This document shows, in pieces, positions 24,347 to 39,100 of a DNA stretch of 64,000 nt. The translations under genes were made by a program, and so were the position numbers. Every line of letters begins with the position of its first letter. Position 1 is the first letter of the stretch. The notes under the pieces were generated by a model. The model saw only the letters and a program-made list of their open reading frames with translations, had not been told where the DNA came from and did no database searches. Source of the stretch: Chrysomallon squamiferum (taxonomy: Eukaryota; Mollusca; Gastropoda; Neomphalida; Peltospiridae); assembly GCA_012295275.1 (NCBI GenBank), contig CM022665.1, positions 21,936,002-22,000,001 on the forward strand, given 5' to 3'.

Positions 24347-24462
24347 AAAAGTAGTAGTAGTAGTACTAGTAGTAATAATAATAATAGTAGCAGTAGTAGT
24401 AATAATAATAGTAGTAGTAGTAGCAGCAGCAACAGTAGTAGTAATAATAATAATAATAATAA
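24347..24462. repeat. Imperfect trinucleotide tract (AGT/AAT/AGC)n
   Basis: Over 110 bases of trinucleotide units change among AGT, AAT and AGC while keeping a three-base period. This explains the Val/Ile-only open frame there. Confidence 0.9.
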
Positions 24463-25581
24463 TATCAAATCTGTTTGTAACTTTTTATACTCACTGACAG
24501 GCGAAATGGATTAATTTGTATCTCGAGGGAAAAACAAAAATCAATTTCGGTATTTATTTATAATTATTCAGTGCCCACGTCCTCTTTTTGGTTTTACATA
24601 TGGTACTGATATGAAATATCCTTTCTCAGAAAATTAGAAGCAGCAGTTTGAATAAAGAAGTTTCTTAAAATGTAAATTGATCGAAATGCATTTATTTAAA
24701 ATTTATACTTCAGTTACTCTAGTATATTTCAAACATAAATCAGCATTTTAATAATAATTTTTTGACAAAAGAAAAAAATCCACTGAATTCTCTCTACGAA
24801 GTAATTAAACCAGCAGCTAAAATAGAAAACTGACCTTGTTTTATGGATCCTGAAGATATATAATTATTATTTTCTACGTCCCTTCCACATAAGTTTTTTT
24901 TGGAATTAGCCGAGGTATGTTTAATATTTATTTGTAATGTTCGTATTGATAAACATTCCTATATTTCAAATTATTGTTTCATTTATTTACTGATAATCAT
25001 TCTTTGTTGATGAGAAAATATAGCAATAAAATAACAATTTCAAAAACGTACTTTATGAAAGATAATTGTTGTTATTAAATTTAATCTGACTAAACATTAT
25101 TACTAAGGTTTTTACGAAAGAATGAATTTTTCTTATTTTTAGTACCGTATTAACATCTTTATAACACTAGACTGAACTGACATAGATATGAACTAATAAA
25201 TGCATTGTTAAAAATTATACCTGACATTCTATTATTAAACAAACAGCGTATTTTTTAAAAATATTTGTAATTATGCAGTACATGTATTCTGTTTCCGATG
25301 CAGAGATATAGGAAATTATTCATGCATTTTTGCAGTCGTGTGAGTTAAAACGATCGTTATTATGCATCATTAAGTCAGAAGATTAGCCCGAATAATACTA
25401 TTCAAAATGTTATCGAAATGTTGTCAATACATGGACGTAACATTAATAGGACAATAAACTAATTTAACCAAACTATAATAAAACACGCGTATAAAATCTG
25501 CAGTGAAACTAATGTTTTATTAGAAGGTGTATTTTATATGCTTTAACTCGTTAGTTTTTAACATTCTGAGATTTATTTTGT

Positions 25582-25583
<2 letters not shown>

Positions 25584-25644
<61 letters not shown>
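25584..25644. repeat. (CT)n microsatellite
   Basis: About 30 CT dinucleotides ending in a short CG-containing flank (CGCGTGCGC). Confidence 0.95.
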
Positions 25645-25646
<2 letters not shown>

Positions 25647-28498
25647 GTGCGCTCTCAGAATATGTGAAAGATATGGCGCTAACTTAATAGAGAAGATTTC
25701 TCGTTTGAGAATAACCATAGTTTACACATACTAAGTGTCAGAATTATTGTAGCAAAATTCCTCTGAGAAATAGTATATCTATATATATAATTTTATTTTC
25801 ACAACTTTATTACTGTTGAAACATACTGATCGAAACATGTATGTCAAATTTAAAACTCTAGCAAATTTGTCTCCGTTTGTTTGGTGAATATATAAATATT
25901 ACTGAAATCATTATTAATTATTAAAAATAATCTTTTCTGAATGTCTAAAGTGAATATTTATGGCGATGCACTGAAAGCTTATCAGTTGAGAGTAACTTAA
26001 AGTACAGCACTCTCTTCTATCCTCGATTAAACTTCATTAAGACCATGAGATTGCTTAAATATTTATTGATGTAGGAATACTAAGCTAAATTCTAATAATT
26101 TCATTCTGTTAGATCGTGCTGACATTTTTATATGTGACAAATTACCGCAAGGTGTATGACAAATGTGATGTTATTGATTTTCAATGCCACAGTTATTTTG
26201 CTGTCTATTAGCTTCATTAAAACTTGTTCGTCTGTAAGATCACATTTAGAATTTTTGAGGCGTTTTTCAATTTTTACCTCCTGCCAATTTCTCATCTTGA
26301 AATATAGCTGCAAGTACCATCGATGTGCAAAATTCTTTAGTAACAAGAAACACATCGACATTTTTGTTTTCAAGCATTTTGATTTTTTTTTTTGCTCAGC
26401 AAGATTTTCTAACTGCAGCTACTGAAATCGAAGAAGGTGAATCTCAACATGAATCGAAATATTTGTACATTTTCTTTTTTTCTGATTATATAAACCATTA
26501 CGCAGGCGACGTATCTCAATTACTTCATGTGTAAAATCAGAAAAGAAATTCTGTTCATGTGGTAATATTTCGTCTTTGACCAAAATAATGAATATTACTG
26601 TTTGTGATTCACACTTATTAAAACACCAGGCATAACAAAAAAGGAAACCAAGAAGACAAAAACACTCCGACCGGAGACCAATGTGCTGGAAGCGAGCCAG
26701 GGCGAGTTACAGAGAAAAAAATAATTACATCTCGTCGACAGAGATTATTATTTCCGCTCAGGGCTATTCAGATAAATAATAGTCTGAAAATTCGAAATAT
26801 TTGATACACGAAATACTGACTGCACTCTGTGATACAAATCTATATAATATTGACTGCACTTTTTTCGGCGAATCTATGACCGACTAATATAATATTATAT
26901 TGATTGAACTGTTTGGGTGTCATACTTTTCTGACGAATTGCATATATCTGGTTTATAGAGACTGATCTACATGTAATAACACTAGAATGGGGCTTCAGTT
27001 ATTATAAATATCATATGCCATTGTAAATGTTATACAGTGTCAAACATATGGTTAAGTATCAAGAAGATAATGCCAAGAGGAAATCCCAACCACCAGACGA
27101 GATTTTGCAAGGATTTAGCTCTGCAGTTGGACTTCAAGGTTTAAATCATGCTGATTTGAATAATTTTTAAAACAATACTCAGAAACCATTTTTTTTTTTT
27201 TTTTAATGAGCCAGAAAAAAATAAAGATTATTTAAATTTTTAATAAACCATTATCTTAGTCATTTCTTCTTCTTTTTTCTTCTTCTGAATATACCCTGAA
27301 TGTACTTATATTTTTAAAAGAATACATTACCCAAGTTTTAAATGTTAGAAGGCATGAATTGTGGCACATCTATTTGTCAGAAGAAAATGCAACTCACGGG
27401 AATTCCTCGTTCTTACTTTTTAATGGAGTTTTTGTTTTTTACCTAGTTTTGTCTATCACCTTGAAAGGACATTTGCTAATAACAAAGCCATCAAGACCTA
27501 ATCCAGAAACAATTTTATAGACAGAGCCTTTTAAAATATTTATTTTACAAGTGTTAATCTCTTTATAATAGCTAATCAATATTTCAAGGATTTCAGGAAT
27601 TAACAAAAAAAAAAAATATTGTTCTCTAACTATATTAACTCTTTATGGATTCATTGCAATAACGTAAACAGAAAAAAGGAGAAGAGAGGTAAAATAGAAC
27701 ATTTGTTTGGCTTAAAGATTCCAAATAGAAACAAAATTATCTAACACGTCGAAACCGAACATTTTTACAATAATAATAAACATTTTATGGTCACTCTTTT
27801 GTTTCATATTTATTTACTTTTTTATTATTATTATTTTGAGCGAGTTATTTTCTCTTTGTGACTAATAAAATATCTTAATGTCAGCACATGCATTTTTCAT
27901 GAAAAGCCCACGTCTTTAGCATTTCATTAATTGATTATTTTGGCTACAAGACTAATGCATTATGTTTCAACAGTCAATACTTCACATTAACAACTGCGAA
28001 AAGAGAAAAGAAAAAAATATTCGATGTCTTAACAAAACTGTTTTGTTACAAGAACACAAACTATTTTGTCATCAAAAATAAGTTTAGTATCGTGTGTTTA
28101 ACACGAAGTGTGTTGCTTTGTAACAAGAATGTATTTTTTTAATTAATTTTTTTTGTTATCAAATAGTTTAAAAACCTGAACTTGTCCACAGTATCGCTAA
28201 TGTAAATGTAAACAGAATGTCTTCTGCAAAAACAATCAAATGAAATATGGCAACTGTTTCAGAATGTTGTATGATGCCAGAATAAAGAAAAACTAAATAA
28301 AGGCACTACCTATACGCACACATATATATTTTGTATCGGCGTTAAAATTATGGTTTAATGGATTTCTTTACCCGTATATTTTAATAATGGCTAATTAATT
28401 AACAATTACTAATTAAGCCGGTAAACATTTCATTCACTGATTAGGACTGTAGGATATCATATACTACAGATGGTGTAAGTTATAAAATTATATACACG

Positions 28499-28535
<37 letters not shown>

Positions 28536-31033
28536 GTTCCTATGGACATAATATTTTATATTATTTATTTATTTATTTATTTTCATTTTCTTCTTCTTAT
28601 TATTATTTGCTATTAATTATTTACAGGAATAAATCAGGTAAACGGTTACGCGTGTATAACTCGCGAATATTTTTGGATTTTACATATCATAATGCAGATT
28701 TAACTAATTTTAATAAATAAATTAAAATTTGTTTATACTAAGAAAACGATATGCATGCAGCTGCTTCTGAATGATTTATTTACTTATTTCAAAAATTATT
28801 ATTATTATTATTATTATGTTAACACAGTACTTCTTTTTCTTCTTCTTTTTTTGTTTTGTTTTTTAGAAACAAGAAAAAGATCGGACCCACGGTTAAGGAA
28901 GATAAATATGGAAAATCTTTAGAATGTTTGTGCAGCTTTACATCATGCACTAATTTAATTAGTATTATCTGATTTACTCTTGTTAAATTATATTACTAGA
29001 AAAAAATAAAACAAAAAACAACAACCGCGGACAATCTATTTTTCATAAACTTGCAGCTTCATCATCATCATCATTATTATTATTAAGCCGAAGTATACTG
29101 TTCACGGTTATAAAAACATACTATTTTAACTATTTGTGTAGCGTTATGTCACACGCTAATTAGTTTAACGGAATTGTGAACATAAACGTTAATATTTCGG
29201 GGCTTTTTTCAAGTCAGTATAAAATTTGTATTAACCTTATGCCGACAAAAATAAATGTAAAGAAGCCACGTCAATTTTAAGAAGCACGGGTACGGATTCT
29301 CTGTACCTTTCGTAAGTAAACATTTTTAATTTCTTTTGGAATATTTGAACCATCCATCCAAATTTGGCAGTACAGACAACCCATAATTATTTATCGCCGT
29401 TCACCAAGACTCAAGTCCTTGAATGCAGAAACAGTGAGTCAGTCACCTGTCGAGTGATGATACACAACCCCACTTGAAGAGCGGATACTACGGAATTTAC
29501 ATTCGAAAAAATATGTTCTGGGGGATTGTTCATCAAAGGCACGGAACATAAATCAATAACTAAACTAAATTAAATAAACTAAATTTATAAATACAAATTA
29601 GTAGATATCATCTATAATTTAAATTAATATTTTATAATGTGAAATCTATATAATACCAATAAACAGGTACATAAAACTAATTTAAACATACATTACTGTG
29701 CATTTTTTAATTGAATCTAAAATATGCGGGTGGTTTTATGGGAGTAATTTTATACCACTTAATTTTATAACACTTGAGATATATCTATAATTCTATAATT
29801 ACTATTTACATTATTATTATAAATTCGTTATCTTCATTATTATTAAATTTGAAAAAAAGAAGAAAAAATGAGTACTGTAAATTATTTTTTTCAGTAGAAT
29901 TTACATAAGAAATAATAAGCACAATGCATCTTGTCATCTGCAGACATTAAATAAACGTAAAAGGGTTCTCAAATTTTGTATTTACAAAAATAAACTAAGT
30001 CATTTTATGTCACATTGCCTTCTATTATAGTTTACAGCAGCCAGTCCATTAACGTTTCCGTATGGTTAAATTACAGCATAACGTGATGTAAACACTTTAT
30101 GACCATAAAAAGAGACTCTTTAGTTTATTATCGTTGTTTGTTCATCAGACAGCCATCAAGCTAAATAAGGAAAATACAAAAACAACAGCAACTTACCCCC
30201 CCTCCCAAACCCCCCAAAAATAAAATCCAACAAAAACAACAACTTAACTGATCAATAAAAATAAAATCTGTAGACAAGAAATAAAAACTGAGAATGACGA
30301 TATTTATAATTATTATTATTATTATTATTTAAATAATTTATCTTATGCAGGCCGTAATAATCATCAAAAACAAAAAATAGCAATCAAAGAACAAAAAGCA
30401 AACAAACAAAATTAAATTGTAATTTAATGATTATTAATCAGAATAATTATGTTCTCAAACATCTATATTTTATAGTCGTTTGGAAGCTGACATCATTATC
30501 CATTATCAAATATCACAGGTTCGTGGGCTCGAATACAATTAAAAACGTACATTGATTTAGCGCGTTTCACAGTTTCTGACAAACATCTAATACAAAGTAA
30601 GTCATAAAAAACTAAACATTTTCTGTGTGCGTGTTAAACTGAATACTATCATCAACTTAAATAGCATCCAAAGGTTCATTTGTGAGAAAGACAGCAAACA
30701 AATATTTTGTAAAAAGTAGAGAGCTCAAGTAGAAATCACCTTTATTTCTAAGACTCGTTTAATGTACAAAATTTTAAATGACAGTGGAATCCTTCTAACA
30801 AAAGAAAACAAAATATGGGGAAACAGAATTCTGTATTTGAACTACTTGTTTTAGAAATAAATCTACAAGTAGGATAAAAAATCTTAACTGAGAAAAAAAT
30901 ACAGATTATATGGAAAAGTACAAGTCAAGACAGATGACTTTCCCGACTGAATATTCTAAATTATTCTATTTAGAGTTCTGCAGCTCCACTGACGCGGTTT
31001 AATTCTTCATGTCCACTAATTGGAAGAAATTAA

Positions 31034-31039
31034 TAGAGA

Positions 31040-31081
<42 letters not shown>
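31034..31081. repeat. (GA)n microsatellite
   Basis: GA dinucleotides with one AGGG interruption near the start. Confidence 0.95.
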
Positions 31082-31083
<2 letters not shown>

Positions 31084-33088
31084 AAAAAAAGATTGTTTTA
31101 ATATTTAGGCTAAATTATAATAAAATTTCTAGCATCTCAAGTAAGCAGTCATGTAGCAGAATTTAAACAAACGATTTTCCACTCGATTTTTATAGTAATA
31201 TAAATTAAATGAAGGCAAATTTTATTTCTTCAGGCAAGATGGTGACCTTTAGAAGAATTAAGCAATGATGTGGAATGTATTATCGTTATAATTTAAATAA
31301 TTTGACAGTGGATAATAAAGACAATGCAATATTCGTGATATTAATACAGATTTTAAATTCTTTAATTATCGTTTGATATTTTAATGTAAACATCACAGAC
31401 CATCCACCATTCATCAAACCAAAAAAATAATGTGATTATCTCCGCGGGTCAAAGACTTTTGAATTTTTCAGTCCAATTATTATTGTTTTCCATCATCCAG
31501 TTTCAAATATAAGGAGATCGTTCTAGAAGAGAGATACAGCTTTCCCCACATTAATGTTTGAAGCTGTAACAAGCAATAAAAACAAATAACTCCCCCAAAA
31601 CTGCAATATTAACGTGTGCACCATAATCTGAATGTTATATTAATTTAAATAATATATAAAGTTACATTTCTAAGAAAGATAACATAAAAATTCTTTTGAC
31701 AAAAAAAAACCCCCCCCACACACACACACAAAACAACAACCCCCCCACACACACACAACTGATAAATAAAAATAATTTTCTTCAGTAACAAAATTTGAAC
31801 AAAATCATTCGAACAGAAACGCTGAGAGGCAATTTTCCGAACTCAGATAACAAGCTATTTAAAACTGAATTTAAACCAGTAGTATTGTATATTATCTGTT
31901 TCAAAGAAAATCACTTTTTTAACATACAAGGAAAAAATATTTTATTACAACGAAACTTCGATCGGGTGTTTCGGATTTTCAGAAATCTTTTATGCTATTA
32001 TTTTATTTAATCACGAGAACAAATGCTCAGCAACTGAACTTTCAAAATATATTTCGGAAATCTGGAAATCTGTGTTTCAGAACGTTTTGATTTAAAAATG
32101 TTTCTCTTGGTGGACCTTTTTATTTTCTTGCTTTCTTTCTTTTTTTTTTTCCTTTTTTTACATTTATACGTTGCTTATCATTACTCTTTTGAAATCAAGT
32201 TTCGAGAACAGCCTTCTTTAATTATTCAGTTATTTCTTTTCTTCAGATGTGTTAGAAAATATTTCTTTTCTTTATCCTTCTTCGCAATTAATTTTATTTA
32301 TTTATATATTATTTTTACTAATTATACATGTCTTTGTTTATAAAGGAATACCATGGCCAGGACAGCGCGCAGATCATATTAAATATAAATAGCTATGATT
32401 ATCATACGTAGAAACGCAAGTGGACTTTTTTTTAAATTCCGTATATCCTTCTTAGTTTTAGTTTTAACAGGATTCTTGGAAGGTTTATTAAGGTGAAAAA
32501 AAAAAAAGAAAAAAAAGTGTACGGCGTCAAGTCTTTTGTTAATATGTCCGCTAATGTGGATTTTCCTCCCTTAAAACAATAAAAAGCGAATAATGAACGC
32601 CAAATGAAAACAGTTTTATACACCAATTTTTATTTTGTAATTTTATAAATGATTTATTAAATTACTTCAGATGATTTCACTCTATCAAAGGCTTTACTCT
32701 GTCTTATGGTATTAGCAGTATCAATTTAATTTATTTTTTGGATTAGATTCAGTCACACAATCTCTGTAAATTACAGTTCAGTGACATATTCTTAAGAAAT
32801 TAATCAATTTAATAACATAAAAAAGGAATGTGTTTCGTTACCACAGCAACAAAACTCGATGCAGTGTCAGCAAAGACAAAACCACTTTTTCTGTCATCAC
32901 CCGCATTCTAATATATATATTTTTTTTATGCAAATGTGCGTGCGCATTATTTTTAGAGGCTTCGAACCAAGTTTAATTTTTTATTCAATAATGTGAAATT
33001 TTTATTGATTTATTTTTTAAAATTTAGTCAAAATATACATTTATCAGAATAATAATAATAAAAAATGTATTTATTTATTTTATTATTG

Positions 33089-33119
<31 letters not shown>

Positions 33120-33452
33120 CACCGATTCACACAAAATATGTGATCATGCCGGATTAATACATTAATAATTTACGTTTCGTTTTCTTGATGTCTTTCTTCT
33201 CTACTAATATCGACAAAACACAGAACGTGACAAAACGGCATTTCTTTCATTTCAGTTTTTCAATACCTATCGGAATTAGATAAATTAATGAAGAACGAAC
33301 AAGGTTATTACAAATCCATGGGTTAAGTATTCGAAAGGCGTTGTGGTGTTTGTGTTTTCCCCTTTCAGTTATTATTTTCTTTCAAGATTGAGAATTAAAG
33401 ATAATGTTTTAAGCATCAACGTAGTTTTGCAACAGTTAAATCACATACTAAC

Positions 33453-33655
33453 CTTCTGTATGGTAAAATGACGACTCTGGTCCAGAATGGTAAACCGTAT
33501 GGCTAGACGTTGGTTCCTGGAATATCAGACGGCGTCTGTTGACGATTTCTCTGACACAAGCTGATCTCAAAATCGATACTGCACCCACTTTATCGTCTGC
33601 CCACGGAAACTGAACACGCATGCGCCTGTAATCTATCAAAGCAGTGCGCCGAAAG
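33453..33655 (-). promoter_or_regulatory. Candidate GC-richer first exon and NRF1/E2F-type promoter, minus strand
   Basis: A GC-richer island stands out from AT-rich surroundings. It holds CGCATGCGCC (33617-33626, NRF1-like palindrome) and, on the minus strand, TTTCGGCGC (about 33646-33654, E2F-like). Downstream on the minus strand the sequence reaches a good donor, CAGAAG|gttagt, with exon end 33453. A frame stays open from the ATG at 33621 to this donor (56 codons), but if spliced to the acceptor at 16176 it stops at once, so it would be a uORF. It may be a far upstream alternative first exon of the secretory-precursor gene (17-kb intron), or belong to an unseen transcript. Confidence 0.35.
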
Positions 33656-33659
33656 GATC

Positions 33660-34368
33660 CATTTAGAAAACTTTGTTAATTAGTTGTTTGGTTTCCACAC
33701 CCTGGTTAGATTAGATGTATTTATCTTTCTGTCTGTCTTCACATCTATATGCCTGTATGTCTCTATTTTAGTCTAAAAGAATCATATTTACTGGTTTAAT
33801 TTTATTGTCCATATAAATCAGAAAAATTATAGCTAGTTATGAAGAGCAGCCTTTTACAGCAAAACATTGTTCTAACGAAAGTTTATATAATATAACATTT
33901 ATTATATTGGTATACAGATGCTCTATACTTTTATTAATGCTTAAAAAACAATGAAACACATATAATTTACTTTATTAATATTAAATTATAAATAAACAAA
34001 TGTTATTTCTTTTTAAAGATAAAAATTATTATCAATATGGACATCTGATGATCTATATGCTGGTTACAACATTATATGCCAACTTGATTTGGTCAAAGTT
34101 TAGTCTTTGGGGTAATAAATAAAATGAAAACGAACGGTTAATTGCGACTGTCAGGGATTCAGTATAATATTGCTATAGTTATCTTGTATGTTAAGCCTAA
34201 AATAAGGTAGCCGTATTCAAAGCACACGATGCGGAGGATAACTTCCGACAACAGGTCATCTCGTCACTACTGAGCTGTCAAGTCACTATAGCAGTGGTTT
34301 GTTTCGAACAATATTCACTTTGTTTTTTATTTTAATTTAGATTATTTGAGCTGTAGATAATACAAACA

Positions 34369-34399
<31 letters not shown>

Positions 34400-36082
34400 T
34401 GTGGAGGTTTTTAATGTATGTGTGCCTTTGGAGAAATTAGGTAAAAAAAATAAAGTAAAATAAATGTTTTAAAGCTAAATGTAACAATTAGTTAATTATA
34501 TATATATAAACAAGATGATTAACAGGTATTACTATAAAATAAATGAATCTGGAAATGTTTATGACTTAGTGGGGATTTTTCTCTCAAATCGAAATGGACA
34601 AGAAGCAAACTTCATTTATGAACGTATAAACACAAAAGAAGAACCTTGAACCTTCTTGGAAATAAAGGAATAAAGATATAAAAATCACCAGAAAGCATAA
34701 ACGCAATAGCATGAAGGTATAGTTTACCCTTTTAGCATAATTAAATCCATTAATTTGAATGAAATAAACACGACTAGTACAAAGGTGGTCGATAATAATT
34801 AATAATCATCTCTGTATTTATCTGGACATACAGTATAGAAAGGTTCTTTGGGTGTCGCTTTGCCGAGTAACTAAGTACAAGTATGGCTTTCGTCCGAAAA
34901 AATCCATCAGATCAAGCAAACAACAATAATCTTCGATGTGCGTATGTCTGTAAATTATAGTGTTGTAACGTGGATGTTAACAAAATGTTAATGACACCGA
35001 ATACCAATAGCGAGAAAATAAAAAATTTAAACATAACATAAAGTAATGTTTTTGAATCGTTATATATGTGGTTTTTTTTTTTGGTTTTTTTTCCGGTTGT
35101 GAATTTATATCTATTTGTTTACTCTGCATACTTGAAAACGTATATCAAACACATTGGCATTAATTCCTTTATATACATATTTTACTTGATAACGCAAGTT
35201 ACTGAAAAAGAAGTTTATTAACATTACTATAATGTCATGTTAGTGAAAAAGGAAAACTGACGACATATTTATTTTATGACTGTCCGTCGCATTATTAATA
35301 TATTACTAGTATTTTTTCAGATTTCGGTTTTGTCAAAAATTAACACAAAAACTGAAGCTATTTAATCCAACGATATTACAAAATCGTGCATAAACATCAG
35401 TATTTCATATCCTATAATAAATATGATAAAATATTAATTAACAGTCTTAACAGAAATGAACACGTATAATTTCGGACACGCAGAGATATCGTATTATCAC
35501 CGTATGTCATTCAACACGTATTACGTAATGTGTAATAATGAGTATTACTTCTGATGACAGATGTTAGCTAATCCATCTTTTGTATTTGGTTTGTTTTAAT
35601 CCAGTTAGTCATTCAAGCGATACAAAAAAAATAATGTTAAAATTTATATCATTTAACATCCATCCTTATGATAAAAAGTTGGTTTTATAATAATAATAAT
35701 AAACAAACAAACAAACATAAATAAATGCAACATTATTTTATATCAACAAAACAGCTCATTATATTTACCAGATTATACGTTATTATTTTTTGTTCTCATG
35801 TTTTCAACAAAATACTTTAATGGTATGAGAGAGAGAGAGAGAGAGAGAGAGAATTTTGAAAGAAATGACACATTGAGCGTGTTCTGCTGCATTGAAGGAC
35901 ATTTAATTACTGTTAAAAAACTAAATCAAAATCGTTTGTGAACATGCCATGATTATCTATTAATATTGTGAATATTAAAAGCTAACCTATCTCTGTTATA
36001 TAAATTACTGTACCAAAATATAACAAATTAATATGAATAATTATAAATTAACAGTACATTAACAGTACATGTAATAATAAAC
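33660..36082. other. Intergenic AT-rich sequence before the CRYZL1 3' end
   Basis: No coding exon is seen. Short repeats occur: (TAA)n near 34370-34399 and (GA)n near 35828-35852. Confidence 0.5.
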
Positions 36083-36088
36083 TTTATT
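36083..36088 (-). terminator. CRYZL1 polyadenylation signal
   Basis: TTTATT on the plus strand reads AATAAA on the minus strand, 40 bases past the CRYZL1 stop codon. A second AATAAA overlaps the stop region itself (plus 36124-36129), so the 3' UTR could be extremely short. Confidence 0.5.
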
Positions 36089-36127
36089 TATTTGTAATAT
36101 CTTTTTTTTTGTCCATCCACAAATTTA

Positions 36128-39100
36128 TTACATTTTTAAAACAACTTTTCCAAGTCTAATGTTTTCTAAACTTTGCAAGGTTTCCAAAACTTCATCAGAT
36201 GTAACTGTCTTTGCTATTTTGCATCTGAAAATAATAAATATAATAATAATAATATAATAATAATTGTAGTAAGGTGTAATAAAACAACAAAAATATAATA
36301 ATAATGTTATTTACAGTCTGTGCTAATCAAAAACAAAATTACACTATTATATTTTTATAAGGTTATGTTTATACTTAATTAAAAATATATGTGTGTGTTT
36401 GAAAGAATATTAAAAAAATGTTATTAATAAAACTCACTTTATTAAACCTTTCTCTAATTTTTCCATGGAATCGTGTAAAATATCTCAAATTTGTTAAGAA
36501 AATTTGCTTAAATAAATAAAAGTAACATGTTCTTTTATCAGTTTTATATTAATGGCATCCATTAACAAGTGCAATCCCTTTTAAATTTGAGAAAGCACAT
36601 GAAATTGTATAACACATGCATATACACACTACATCATATGACACAACACTAAATAGATTTCCAACCATCTTCCTAAATTAAAAAGGATTAATAAAATTTT
36701 TGCAATAACTAGACCTCACATACTGTTTTTGTTCATCAAGGTGTCCATTTTCATATCAATATAATAAAAAATATACTGGAATTGATTTTGTTACGTATAT
36801 GTTTTTGCATCCATCCATAAATTCATTTATCCACCCAACTATCCAACAAGCCAACCTTCTGTCCACCTATCCAACCATCCAAATTTTTCCATTCAAATGT
36901 CAATTGACACACAGACTAGTATTTTTATTTGTATCACCACCCATTCTCCCACCTCTTCAACAAAATGATTAAAAAGGATACGCTGGTATCGTCCCTGCTG
37001 GGCAGACATCAACACCCAGGCTTGATGAAAAAGAAAACTGACACTTGCTCCTCTTAGAAACAGCTGCTGAGCATCTGGAGGGTCGAGCTAAAAACACATC
37101 AAATTATCTATAATTACATTGTACTTATTTCAGTTTGTCTGGGATACTACAGTGTCTGACAATACCACTCAAGCCGTTTAAGCCCTAATGATGTCTCAAT
37201 GTCTTTTATTCTTACAGTAAACATTTTCTTTAGAATATCAAAGCATTTCAGGAATCAAAGTTATAATAAAATATATTTTTATGCATATACCATATGATAA
37301 ACTGAACTCTACATGGCAATAAACAGTTTTAAAGGAACCGTCATAAATGAAATTTATTGCAGTTTATTTTTTCAGATGCTTTTAGCAAATTATAAAATGG
37401 AATTACAAAATATAAATAACTGAACATTTTTGTAAAAAAAAGGTTATTTTAGATTTGAGTTAACTTTTGTCATTAGAATTAATTTCATGAATCATTAATT
37501 TGTATTAATGTGTGAAAAACAGATACTGATTATTACAGGATTATTCATTCCAAACTGTCTGGGCTGGTTTAGTCATATTAAACAATATTAAATATGTTAC
37601 TGTTTAATATAAACAAATACATTGGTTTATTTAATTAATAAAACAGTAAAAAACAAAAGAGATTTTATTAACAATGTATTTTATTAACATTGCTTTGAGC
37701 AGCTGTGTCGATAGTCATTTAGGATTCTTCATCAGTATACATAGATGAACTGGCTATTACAAATTATTTTTTATAGCTATTCAAACTGTTCTAATAAAAT
37801 TTATTATGAATAAGTTGTTTTACTTACACACTGTCAAAATTAGGTGGTCATGAAAGTATTTGTTTGCTGTTCTTGTCCTCTTTATTATTAACAATTATTT
37901 GATAAATAATACAGTCTTCTAACAGCATTTCTCTCTTGCATGACTCTGTATGTATATAACAAAACATATAAATTAAATATGTAAGACTGATAAATGTTTA
38001 TTACCTGAAGATTTGGTTGTGATGTAACCCATTTTCCACCAAATCCTAAACATGAAATTACATCATTCTTGTGTGGCTGAGGATAGATGGATGGTTCATC
38101 TTGTAGAGCAATATCTTCTTCATTAGTAAACATCCGAACTGTCAAAGTACAATACACTGATTCATCAACAACAACAACAAAACAAAATTTTAATTTTTTA
38201 TTTGTAATGTTATTCTGTTGTGATTCATAACAGGTGATTTATAGGCGGCAATTTTAAAAGTACAAAAACAAAATCAACACCATTTTTACCTCCATTATCA
38301 ACAACACAGTCAACTCCTGTACCACCAGTTTCCTCCATAACACTGCTCACCAAAATATTGTTTTTCTTATTCAGTTCAATCATCTGGGCTGTAACAGATT
38401 TATAAATAAAACTAAATACTACCGCATCCGTGATACCCAACTACAAAAATGGGATGCATTTGATCAAAGAAAATATGTTTCATTTATTTAAAAAAAAATT
38501 AAAAAGTTACCAAAGACTGCTTTTAAAAAAGTTATTATAAAAACTTTATTAAAAAGTATTTATTTATTTAATTATTTTTGCATATGACAGATAACAGTTG
38601 TATCAAGATTTCAAACAGTCTCTAAACATAACATATTTATTCAAGTTCTGAAATGATAACAAAATAATGGTATACCACTGGTGATTATGAAAGAAGTGAA
38701 GCCGTATAATAAAAATTTCAAGCCATAAATTGTGAAAAATATTAATAATAAAGGTGTAATATTACCAACTGAATGCTGCAAGGATTCTAAGTGTTGTCTT
38801 TCTGCCTGACTGCTGAAGGTAGACATAACCTGAAGACAAACAGTTAATCTGGGAGAATCTGGATTAACACAGTATTATTATACTTATTCTGTACCTGCAG
38901 CCTCTGTGAATTTTTACACTTATTAGTAACTTTTAACTCATACAATGTCTTTATTCTTTAAATAAATGTATACTTGTATTTCCTTGTTATTTAAAAGGAA
39001 AAATTATACTTTTCTTTACATTTCTATATTTTTAAGGTCTGAATTAAACTTAAATTAATAAACTTGAATGTTACCTTAGCTCCCCACAGCTGTGCTAGTT

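Larger units (their letters stand above)
20990..33452. other. 12-kb gene desert with microsatellites
   Basis: I found no exon with recognisable homology on either strand. Content is AT-rich single-copy-looking DNA with poly-T (21265-21288), (ATT)n (22088-22121), poly-A (22571-22596), a long mixed (AAT)/(AGT)/(AGC) tract (about 24347-24462), (CT)n (25584-25644), (AAT)n (28504-28532), (GA)n (31034-31081) and C-runs with CA repeats (31710-31756). A weak transposase-like DNA motif near 22360-22400 was not enough to call. Confidence 0.5.

Noticed and set aside
26128-26534. Overlapping 69-89 codon frames on both strands
   Set aside because: No recognisable domain, no consistent splice sites, and base composition like the surrounding desert.
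31795-32343. 71- and 81-codon frames in the gene desert
   Set aside because: Phe/Leu/Ile-rich or low-complexity, with no family match; consistent with chance in AT-rich DNA.
38389-38440. Upstream extension of CRYZL1 exon 7 (LGITDAVVFSFIYK)
   Set aside because: It is open but out of phase with exon 6. The acceptor CTGTTACAG at 38389-38390 gives the phase-correct join and matches human CRYZL1 length.
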